From Bacteroidota bacterium (GTDB taxonomy: Bacteria; Bacteroidota; Kryptoniia; Kryptoniales; JAKASW01), in contig JAJYOS010000084.1 in assembly GCA_021796055.1 (NCBI GenBank), positions 1-12,542 of the forward strand: a stretch of 12,542 nt of DNA, given 5' to 3'. A program made the translations under genes and the position numbers. Under the pieces are notes generated by a model that did not search any database, was not told the DNA's origin, and worked only from the letters and a program-made list of their open reading frames with translations. This document shows positions 6,779 through 12,542 of this stretch, piece by piece (position 1 is the first letter of the stretch; each line of letters starts with the position of its first letter).

Positions 6779-7410
6779 GCGACATCCTGATTATTCTCCT
6801 CGGTACGACGATGCTGTATGTCTCCGCCGTCAGCCGGATAGAAGCATACGTCAAGGCGCTCGCTGCCCAAGGCTTGATACTCTTTTTCCTTGTAGTTATA
6901 GATATAAGACAGATCAGCTGGCTCAACATTACCTTCCTCATTTTCGAGACGCTGGTCGTTAAGGCTGCTGTCATCCCGTATTTCCTCCTGACCGTGATTC
7001 GCAAGAACGAGACCGTCCGCGAGGTCGAGCCGTACATTTCACAGTTCTACTCCCTTCTTGCTGCCAGCGGCATATTTATATTCGGCTTCGTTGCTGCGTT
7101 CTGGTCGTCGAGGACCGGCGGCACGGTCAAACCGTTGTACTTCGGTGTTTCAATAGTAATGATCATCCTCAGCTTATTCCTGATTGTAAACAGGAAAAGG
7201 ATAATAACTCACATCCTCTGCTACATGATGCTCGAAAACGGGATCTTCCTGCTTTCGCTTTCGGTTGCAAACGAGCTTCCGATGCTGGTTAACATCGGCG
7301 TCCTGCTCGATCTCTTCGTCGCGGTTTTTCTTTTCGCAATCTTCTTCAACAAAATTCACGAGATCTACGACGGCAGCCACGTCGACGTCCTCACAGAGCT
7401 GAAGGACTAG
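6775..7410 (+). CDS. hyfE: Ehr/hydrogenase-4 component E-like membrane subunit (NuoK-related)
   Basis: This is a 211-residue hydrophobic protein close to the usual HyfE length. The second half holds the NuoK-like core ITHILCYMMLENGIFLLSLS (144-163) with Glu154, a conserved charged residue of the proton path. MLVNIGVLLDLFVAVFLFAI (170-189) with Asp179 follows. Glu58 and Lys63 lie in a membrane helix of the N-terminal half. The start ATGA overlaps the hyfC stop, showing tight coupling. It joins the B/F antiporter-like subunits to the C subunit in this complex family. The C-terminal tail (HEIYDGSHVDVLTELKD) is short and charged, as in relatives. Confidence 0.9.
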   Translation: MSDILIILLGTTMLYVSAVSRIEAYVKALAAQGLILFFLVVIDIRQISWLNITFLIFETLVVKAAVIPYFLLTVIRKNETVREVEPYISQFYSLLAASGIFIFGFVAAFWSSRTGGTVKPLYFGVSIVMIILSLFLIVNRKRIITHILCYMMLENGIFLLSLSVANELPMLVNIGVLLDLFVAVFLFAIFFNKIHEIYDGSHVDVLTELKD

Positions 7411-7412
7411 TC

Positions 7413-8843
7413 ATGATAAGTCTTGTAATTATACTTCCGCTGGTTCTTGGATTGATCGTCCTCGCAGCGAGGAGGAAGTCGGTGAACCGCACTGCGCTGC
7501 TCGGATCTGCGTCCGTGTATATCGCCGTCGCTTTCCTGCAATGGCGCGGGATAGCGTGGTCGTGGCTGCCCGGATGGCTTCTCGAATATTTCAGATTCGA
7601 CAGCATCGGCCTTTATTTCTTTGCGGTGATGGCGTTGGTCTTTGCAGGCGTTGCGGTGTACAGCCTTTCTTATTTCAAAGCCCACAGTCTCAGCGCGAAG
7701 CAGGAGTCTGTCTATGTCGCCGAGATGCTCTTCTTCGTCGTTGCGATGGCAGGAGTAATCCTTGCGACGCATCTTGCGCTTCTCTGGGTTTTTGTCGAAG
7801 CCACGACTTTGACGAGCGCACTGCTGATATACTTCGAAAAGAAGAAGTCGTCTCTAGAGGCGGCATGGAAGTACATCTACATCTGCTCCATCGGAATTGC
7901 GCTGGCTTTCGTCGGAATAATACTTCTCTCGATAGGGAGCGAGAGTGTCGGTTCGCTGTTCTTCAGCGACCTCTACGAGCATGCATCCCAGATAAATCCG
8001 TTCTGGTTGAAGCTCTCCTTCGCATTCATATTTGTCGGGATCGGCACGAAGGCGGGTATAGCACCAATACACGCCTGGCTCCCCGATGCACATTCGGAAG
8101 CGCCTTCGCCGGTCTCTGCGCTTCTCTCCGGGACGCTTCTCAATTCCGCATTCCTCGGTCTCTTGAGAGTGCAGGAGATTCTCATCCGCGCTCACCAGGA
8201 GGCGTTCTCCAATTTTATACTGCTTCTGACGGGTTTTCTCTCCCTGTTCGTCAGCGCGGTCTTCATGCTGCGGATAAGGAACTACAAGCGGATGCTGGCC
8301 TATTCATCTGTCGAGAATATGGGCATAATGTTCATCGGAGTTGGCCTGGGCCAGCCCGGGCTCTTCGCCGCAATGCTTCACACATTCGCGCATTCGCTTT
8401 CGAAGACATCCCTATTCCTGACCTCGGGGAATATCCTTCGTGACTACAAAAGCAAGAAGGTCGAAGAAGTCCGCGGATTGCTTAAACGCGATTCTGTAAC
8501 GGGCTGGCTCTGGATTGTATCGGCGCTGTCAATAATCGGAATACCGCCGTTTCCAATTTTTATCAGCAAGTTTTTCATCATCAAGGCGTTCTGGCTGAAC
8601 GGAGAAAGCTGGCTCGCTGTCCTCTTTTTCTTGTTCATAATAATAGAGTCTTTTGGTATGGGGAGCGCAGTTTTCAATATGGCATTCGGCGAGCCGCAGT
8701 CGGACGACACGGGGAGAATAAAGACCGTATTGCCGGCTTACGCTCCGCAAGTTGTTCTGCTGATTATTCTTCTCATAGTCGGAACTGATATGCCTCATCA
8801 GGCGCTTGATCTCATCAACAAGGCCGCCGGGTTTCTCAGGTAG
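7413..8843 (+). CDS. hyfF: Ehr/hydrogenase-4 component F-like antiporter-type membrane subunit
   Basis: This is the second antiporter-like subunit (NuoN/NuoM/HyfF family, 476 aa, somewhat shorter than E. coli HyfF). Key residues are Glu129 in LALLWVFVEATTL, Lys213 in GIGTKAGIAPIHAWLPDAHS, Glu301 in MLAYSSVENMG, and Lys331 in HTFAHSLSKTSLF. The helix that carries a Lys in HyfB (MIKLG) reads TLLNSAFLGL here, so that Lys is replaced as in HyfF-type proteins. AAGGA at 7402-7406, 6 nt before the ATG, supports the start, 2 nt after the hyfE stop. With HyfB it makes two antiporter-like modules; the third one of E. coli Hyf (HyfD) is absent from this operon. Confidence 0.92.
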   Translation: MISLVIILPLVLGLIVLAARRKSVNRTALLGSASVYIAVAFLQWRGIAWSWLPGWLLEYFRFDSIGLYFFAVMALVFAGVAVYSLSYFKAHSLSAKQESVYVAEMLFFVVAMAGVILATHLALLWVFVEATTLTSALLIYFEKKKSSLEAAWKYIYICSIGIALAFVGIILLSIGSESVGSLFFSDLYEHASQINPFWLKLSFAFIFVGIGTKAGIAPIHAWLPDAHSEAPSPVSALLSGTLLNSAFLGLLRVQEILIRAHQEAFSNFILLLTGFLSLFVSAVFMLRIRNYKRMLAYSSVENMGIMFIGVGLGQPGLFAAMLHTFAHSLSKTSLFLTSGNILRDYKSKKVEEVRGLLKRDSVTGWLWIVSALSIIGIPPFPIFISKFFIIKAFWLNGESWLAVLFFLFIIIESFGMGSAVFNMAFGEPQSDDTGRIKTVLPAYAPQVVLLIILLIVGTDMPHQALDLINKAAGFLR

Positions 8844-8857
8844 TTTGGAGTGTTGAA

Positions 8858-10345
8858 GTGAGCTGGTTGAAAATCAGTAATGCGCAGGCGGTCCCGGTCG
8901 GTGAGATACCGCTGCTCACGATTGAAGAGTTAAGATCTCAGACGATCTCCAGGATCAAAAATGGAGAGAGGTTGGTTCTCCTCTTCGGGGACAAGACGTC
9001 CGACGGAGTCGTGTTGTACGCAGTTCTGGCGGACGACAACGCGTCGAGGTTGTCTGTGGCTTGTTCCAAGTTTCCGGATCAGAAATCTTACCGTTCGATA
9101 ACCACGGAAGCGCCGCCTGCCCATCTGTTCGAAAGGGAGTTTTACGAGCAATTCGGGATTACACCCGAAGGACATCCATGGCTGAAACCGGTTCGAACAG
9201 GGATACCGGGAATTGACCATTCGGAGAGACAATACGAGTTCTTCAGCATGGAGGGTGAAGAGGTTCATGAAGTAGGGGTCGGACCGATCCACGCAGGAAT
9301 CATCGAGCCGGGACATTTCAGATTTTCCTGCCACGGAGAGAAAGTGTACCAGCTTGAGATCAAGCTCGGTTTTCAACACCGCGGCGTGGAAGAACTGTTT
9401 GTTAGAAACGCGGACCGCCCGATCTATCTGGAGAAACTTGCCGAATCTGTGGCAGGTGACACGGTGATCGGACATGCGGGAGGTTTCATTCGAGCCATGG
9501 AATCGCTGGCAGATGTTACGATTTCGAACAGGGCGAAGGTTATCCGCGCTGTTGCATTGGAGTTGGAGAGAATTGCAGTTCACCTTGGCGATTTGTCGGC
9601 GCTGTCAGGTGACGTTGCTTACCTGACGGGCAGTTCCGTCTTCGGGGCCCTCAGGACAAAAGTCATAAACACGACTATGGCTCTGTGTGGGAACCGCTTT
9701 GGACGGCGTTTGCTTGGCTTGGGCGGCGTGAATTTTGACATCACACCGCGATTGCTCGACGATGTGTCACGCGTTGTCGATCAACTTGATGAAGACGTGG
9801 CGCTTGCTGCGGAAGTGCTTTTTTCCTCTGCGTCCGTCCTTGAAAGGTTTGAAAAAACCGGAATAGTGAAAAAAGAAACCGCGGTCGCACTTGGAATGGT
9901 AGGTCCTGCCGCACGAGCGAGCGGCGTCGCGGTTGATATCCGCTCGGACCACCCGTTCGATGGGTTCGAGTTTGTCCCGGTTCACAAGCTTACCCTTCAA
10001 AGTGGCGACGTCTTTGCCCGCGCTTATGTCAGGTTTGTGGAAATTCAGCAGTCGATCAGGATAATGAGGGAACAGCTGGGCAGACTCCCGGGGGGAGAGC
10101 TAAGGAAGGACCTTGGCAGGCTGAATAAGGACACCTTCGTGATCTCGCTGACTGAAGGATGGCGCGGAGAGATCGCGTATGTGGTCATGACAGATGGTGA
10201 GGGGCGAATCAGGAAAGTAAAGGTCAAAGACCCGTCGTTCAACAACTGGTTCGCACTCGCATTAGCGGTTCGTGAAGAGGGAATCTCCGATTTCCCGTTA
10301 TGCAATAAGAGCTTCAACCTATCATATTGTGGATTCGATCTATGA
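8858..10345 (+). CDS. hyfG: Ehr large subunit: NuoC-NuoD/HyfG-like fusion lacking all NiFe ligand positions
   Basis: The 495-residue protein has a NuoC-type domain (about 1-120; APPAHLFEREFYEQFGI at 85-101) followed by a [NiFe]-hydrogenase/NuoD-type large subunit (about 136-495). GPIHAGIIEPGHFRF (142-156), FQHRGVEEL (172-180) and GPAARASGVAVDIRSDHPF (349-367) place it with group 4 hydrogenases. The first metal motif, RVCGIC in HycE, is SVAGDT here (197-202): Ala199 and Thr202 replace the two Cys. The second, DPCYSC, is NLSYCG (487-492): Ser489 and Gly492 replace the two Cys, and one Cys (491) sits at a shifted place. The protein ends four residues later, without a cleavable maturation tail. 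It cannot hold a standard NiFe centre, so it is an Ehr-type subunit. The start is GTG 8858, with GGAG 7 nt upstream. Confidence 0.93.
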   Translation: MSWLKISNAQAVPVGEIPLLTIEELRSQTISRIKNGERLVLLFGDKTSDGVVLYAVLADDNASRLSVACSKFPDQKSYRSITTEAPPAHLFEREFYEQFGITPEGHPWLKPVRTGIPGIDHSERQYEFFSMEGEEVHEVGVGPIHAGIIEPGHFRFSCHGEKVYQLEIKLGFQHRGVEELFVRNADRPIYLEKLAESVAGDTVIGHAGGFIRAMESLADVTISNRAKVIRAVALELERIAVHLGDLSALSGDVAYLTGSSVFGALRTKVINTTMALCGNRFGRRLLGLGGVNFDITPRLLDDVSRVVDQLDEDVALAAEVLFSSASVLERFEKTGIVKKETAVALGMVGPAARASGVAVDIRSDHPFDGFEFVPVHKLTLQSGDVFARAYVRFVEIQQSIRIMREQLGRLPGGELRKDLGRLNKDTFVISLTEGWRGEIAYVVMTDGEGRIRKVKVKDPSFNNWFALALAVREEGISDFPLCNKSFNLSYCGFDL

Positions 10346-10363
10346 AAAGGCGCGGGAAGTGAA

Positions 10364-11122
10364 ATGTTAGATTTGTTAAGGCTAAGGCTGAAACACGGTA
10401 GTCAGGCGATACCCGACATAAGAAAAGCCGCCCTGATGGAGACTCATCGCGGGTTTCCCAGCATCGACGAATCGAAATACACGGGCGATTGGCAGAAGAT
10501 AATAGATGTCTGCCCGACAGGTGCGATTACTAAAAACACGCTGTCAATAGACCTTGGAAAATGCATTTTCTGCGGTGAATGTGAAAGCGTTTCTGAGGGC
10601 GCCATTAAGTTCACGAACGCGCACAAGATCAGCTGCTCGGACAGAAATCACCTGATCGTATCTTCGGGGACTGAGTTTGATGAATACCAGGAAAAAGCCA
10701 TCGAAGCGACGAGGGAAATACACCGGATGTTCGGTCACTCGTTGAAATTGAGGCAGGTTTCTGCCGGCGGCTGCAACGGCTGCGAGACGGAGCTGAATGC
10801 TTGTGGCAACGTCAACTTCGATATGGGAAGGTTCGGAATCGATTTCGTTGCATCTCCGAGACATGCGGATGGAATAGTGATTACGGGACCGGTGACAAAG
10901 AATATGGCACCTGCGTTATTGGATGCCTACAGGAGTATCGGTGATCCGAAGGTTGTGATAGCGGTTGGGGCTTGCGCAATAAGCGGCGGCGTTTTTGCGG
11001 ACTCCGCTCAGCTGAACCGTTCGTTCCTCGGGGAGATCAAGATAGACCTTTTCGTTCCGGGGTGTCCACCTCACCCGCTGACTTTCATAAATGCACTCTT
11101 AGACTTCATCGGACGGACCTGA
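10364..11122 (+). CDS. hyfI: Ehr small subunit: one-cluster ferredoxin domain fused to NuoB/HyfI-like proximal-cluster domain
   Basis: The 252 residues combine what are usually two genes (HyfH and HyfI, or NuoI and NuoB). Residues about 1-95 form a bacterial-ferredoxin fold in which motif I keeps only Cys50-Pro. Motif II has C67, C70 and C73 (CIFCGEC) but Ser77 where the fourth Cys should be. Because the CxxCxxC of one motif shares a cluster with the Cys-Pro of the other, exactly one [4Fe-4S] cluster can form. Residues about 128-252 are the small subunit: C137 and C140 (CNGCETE), C204 (GACAISGG) and C234 (PGCPPHP), all four ligands of the proximal/N2-type cluster. ATG 10364 has a GGGAAG-type SD and lies 18 nt after the large-subunit gene. 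It is the last gene of the operon. Confidence 0.92.
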   Translation: MLDLLRLRLKHGSQAIPDIRKAALMETHRGFPSIDESKYTGDWQKIIDVCPTGAITKNTLSIDLGKCIFCGECESVSEGAIKFTNAHKISCSDRNHLIVSSGTEFDEYQEKAIEATREIHRMFGHSLKLRQVSAGGCNGCETELNACGNVNFDMGRFGIDFVASPRHADGIVITGPVTKNMAPALLDAYRSIGDPKVVIAVGACAISGGVFADSAQLNRSFLGEIKIDLFVPGCPPHPLTFINALLDFIGRT

Positions 11123-11395
11123 ACTGGCAGGGGACCCGCGCTGAATCCTCTTTGGCGGGGTCAGGAAAACTTACCAGACATCGGATGATTTAGCTTTGCC
11201 GGTAGGAAGCGGGGGAGGAGACGCGACATCATCAGGCAGCGGATTTGTACACTTGACATAAGGCCGAACGTCTGCTCAAGCAAGATTCCCCACTATTCCC
11301 ATTTGTTCTTCGCTTTGAGGCTTACTCGTTGAATCGGGAAAGGTATTCCCCCTCAAATTCACACGTGCCGGTTGATGAGGACAACATTAAGTACC

Positions 11396-11980
11396 TCAGA
11401 AGTAAGCGGCCAGTGTCAATCCCGCCGTTTGGAATCCGAGTTTGAGCTCGTTTGTGCTTGGTGAACCGGTTTCGGAACTGTTCGTGCTTGATATCCCGAA
11501 TTGGTATTCTGCGCCAAGGCTTAAGTTTTGATTGAAGAAATATTCGAGCCCACCGATCGCACCGAGGCCAAAAGATGTGGAGTTTATCCTGCCACCTCCC
11601 GGGTTGGTCGTCTCTGCGCTGTTTAGGAATGAGAAGACACCTCCAAGGTAAGGGCTTAATCTCGAAGCTAATGGAAGGTGGTACTCGATCCCGCCTCCGA
11701 TGCCGAAAGAAAGGGAATTGTCCGTTGACTGCGGTACCCCGCTTGTCGTTTTGTTATCCAGGCCGAAAAGCAGCATCGCGCGGACTGCAAGGCCATCGGA
11801 CAAAAAGTACTTACCTCCGATTCCACCCTGGTAAGCGTTCAGATTGAGCGTGCTCAATCCGACAAAGTTGAACAACAAGGCCTTATCGCCCTGTTGAGCG
11901 ACGTTGAGCGTCTGAGCTTGCAAGTTGACTGCCGTTGACAGAAGTATTATCGATAAACCTATCGTTAGTTTGCGTATCAT
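11396..11980 (-). CDS. Secreted small outer-membrane beta-barrel protein (OmpW/OMP_b-brl-like)
   Basis: This is a 194-residue protein with a signal peptide at 1-23: basic MIRK, a hydrophobic core IGLSIILLSTAV, then LQAQ as a probable cleavage site. The mature part is made of alternating, glycine- and aromatic-rich strands: GGIGGKYFLSDGLAVRAMLLF, then SFGIGGGIEYHLP, then FGLGAIGGLEYFF, then LSLGAEYQFG. It ends in LTLAAYF, with the C-terminal Phe expected of outer-membrane barrels. The ATG at 11980 has GAGGGA 6-7 nt upstream. It is transcribed towards the Ehr operon, so the two converge across 273 bp in which no gene and no clear terminator is seen. The function is unknown; porin-like or structural roles are possible. 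Confidence 0.82.
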   Translation of the reverse strand: MIRKLTIGLSIILLSTAVNLQAQTLNVAQQGDKALLFNFVGLSTLNLNAYQGGIGGKYFLSDGLAVRAMLLFGLDNKTTSGVPQSTDNSLSFGIGGGIEYHLPLASRLSPYLGGVFSFLNSAETTNPGGGRINSTSFGLGAIGGLEYFFNQNLSLGAEYQFGISSTNSSETGSPSTNELKLGFQTAGLTLAAYF

Positions 11981-12006
11981 ATTTTGTCCCTCTCTGTTTG
12001 TTTTGT

Positions 12007-12037
12007 GACCGAAAGATTTCTCCCTAAATCTCCGGTC
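12007..12037 (-). repeat. 31-bp inverted repeat between the two right-hand barrel genes
   Basis: GACCG (12007-12011) pairs with CGGTC (12033-12037), and AGATTT (12014-12019) pairs with AAATCT (12026-12031), around a 6-nt loop with a small 2x1 internal loop. In the minus-strand transcript the hairpin lies after the stop of the partial gene and before the ribosome site of the small barrel gene. No T-run follows, so it is not a standard terminator. An mRNA-stability or processing hairpin is more likely. Confidence 0.5.
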
Positions 12038-12044
12038 GTGTACC

Positions 12045-12542
12045 TTAGAATCTCTCCGTTATTCCTCCCATGAAAGTGCCATAACTCGTTCTGCCGCTGT
12101 AAGTACCCTGATAAAAAAGATTCAGGAACAGGTTGCCCAGCAGCTTCGTCGTCAGCTGAAAGCTGGGTTGATTTTGTATCAGTCTCATTGAGCCGCTTCC
12201 GAACCTGTAATCGAGTCGCGAGAGCATGAGAGTGATGTCCGTGGAATTGAACGGAATATATTTTGAAAGATTGACGTCGATTACGGACCCGTCAAGATAG
12301 TCGCTTAGAATCCGGCTGTAGGAGACGCCTGCAGTCATGAGCAATACGGGGATATTTGACTGAGTCAGCGGGACATCAATGTCTGGGTCGGTCGTCACGT
12401 CAACGACGACATCTCGGGAGTGGGACCTATCGACGGCATTCAGGCGGAGGAACGCTTCGGTAGTCTGGTGACGGGGGAAGTAATAGGAACCAGGCCCGAC
12501 TTCTACACACTGGGTTTCAATCCAAACCTCTTTCAGTTCGGC
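12045..12542 (-). CDS. C-terminal part of a probable outer-membrane beta-barrel protein, runs off right edge
   Basis: The minus-strand frame is open for 165 codons from the window edge to the stop at 12047-12045, with no start needed inside. The visible part shows short alternating polar and aromatic strands (VSYSRILSDYLDGSVIDVNL, DITLMLSRLDYRFGSGSMRL, LFLNLFYQGTYSGRTSY, TFMGGITERF). It ends in Phe, as outer-membrane barrels do. Internal GTG 12398 could serve as a start, but the coding character continues upstream, so it is more likely internal. I do not recognise the family. The same codon register read on the plus strand also looks protein-like from about 12360 to the edge, which lowers certainty for the outermost part. 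It lies 64 bp upstream of the small barrel gene on the same strand, and the two may be co-transcribed. Confidence 0.65.
   Translation of the reverse strand, partial: AELKEVWIETQCVEVGPGSYYFPRHQTTEAFLRLNAVDRSHSRDVVVDVTTDPDIDVPLTQSNIPVLLMTAGVSYSRILSDYLDGSVIDVNLSKYIPFNSTDITLMLSRLDYRFGSGSMRLIQNQPSFQLTTKLLGNLFLNLFYQGTYSGRTSYGTFMGGITERF

Noticed and set aside
7541..8443. 300-codon plus-strand frame inside the hyfF-like gene
   Set aside because: It is out of phase with a well-conserved HyfF protein. Its translation is rich in Arg, Ser and Cys, typical of a shadow frame.
8858..11122. Reading the operon as an active hydrogenase-4 / formate hydrogenlyase
   Set aside because: The large subunit has lost all four NiFe ligand positions and the cleavable C-terminal tail, and no formate dehydrogenase or hyp maturation gene is in the window.
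3876..11122. Reading the operon as NADH dehydrogenase (complex I) or an Mrp antiporter
   Set aside because: The HyfB C-terminal extension, a HyfE subunit, the fused NuoC-NuoD-like subunit and the group 4-type L0 motif fit Hyf/Ehr. NuoA, NuoE, NuoF, NuoG and NuoJ are absent, and so are Mrp-specific subunits.
11140..11175. Possible terminator hairpin after the small-subunit gene (GACCCGC with GCGGGGTC)
   Set aside because: The stem has a bulge and is not followed by a T-run, so it was not called.
1..12542. tRNA, rRNA, CRISPR, insertion sequence or integrase
   Set aside because: No cloverleaf-like segment, regular repeat array, transposase motif or terminal inverted repeats were seen on reading both strands.

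Overview
The window suggests a bacterium of the Bacteroidota/Chlorobiota (FCB) group, probably Ignavibacteria-like. The evidence is a DUF3078-type outer-membrane protein, two further beta-barrel proteins ending in phenylalanine, roughly 50% G+C codon use, and a mix of SD-led and SD-poor starts. This placement is inferred from protein families, not from a phylogenetic marker. No rRNA, tRNA, CRISPR array, transposase or integrase was seen.

Left block (1-1620, minus strand): a siroheme-forming operon. It runs from precorrin-2 dehydrogenase/ferrochelatase (SirC/Met8 type), through a small two-TM helical sensor-like protein with no output domain, to uroporphyrinogen-III C-methyltransferase. The last gene overlaps its upstream neighbour by ATGA and runs off the left edge. 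Next, on the plus strand, come the C-terminal part of a DUF3078 protein with no N-terminus or signal peptide (about 1699-2259) and an mscL gene whose 5' end looks damaged and whose 3' end encodes a zinc ribbon (2341-2721). A rho-independent terminator follows mscL.

Centre (3197-11122, plus strand): one tight operon, with genes overlapping or a few bases apart. The first gene is a regulator joining an excisionase-type HTH to a PTS EIIA (PtsN/fructose-type) domain. Then come HyfB, HyfC, HyfE and HyfF-like membrane subunits, a NuoC-NuoD/HyfG-like large subunit, and a ferredoxin domain fused to a NuoB/HyfI-like small subunit. The layout is that of a group 4 membrane-bound [NiFe] hydrogenase, but all four nickel-ligand cysteine positions of the large subunit are replaced. 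The C-terminus stops where the maturation cleavage peptide would normally follow. This is therefore an energy-converting-hydrogenase-related (Ehr) complex, a relative of both hydrogenase and complex I with an unknown reaction. The ion-translocating residues of the membrane arm are kept. The small subunit keeps all four proximal-cluster cysteines. The ferredoxin domain keeps exactly the four cysteines needed for one [4Fe-4S] cluster and has lost exactly the four for the other.

Right block (11396-12542, minus strand): a small secreted beta-barrel protein, and the C-terminal part of a second probable barrel that continues past the right edge. A 31-bp inverted repeat lies between them.

The best candidate for an under-described system is the Ehr operon with its HTH-EIIA regulator. 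It looks like an ion-pumping redox complex with a two-cluster wire leading to a former NiFe site, headed by a translationally coupled gene that could link its expression to PTS phosphorylation state.
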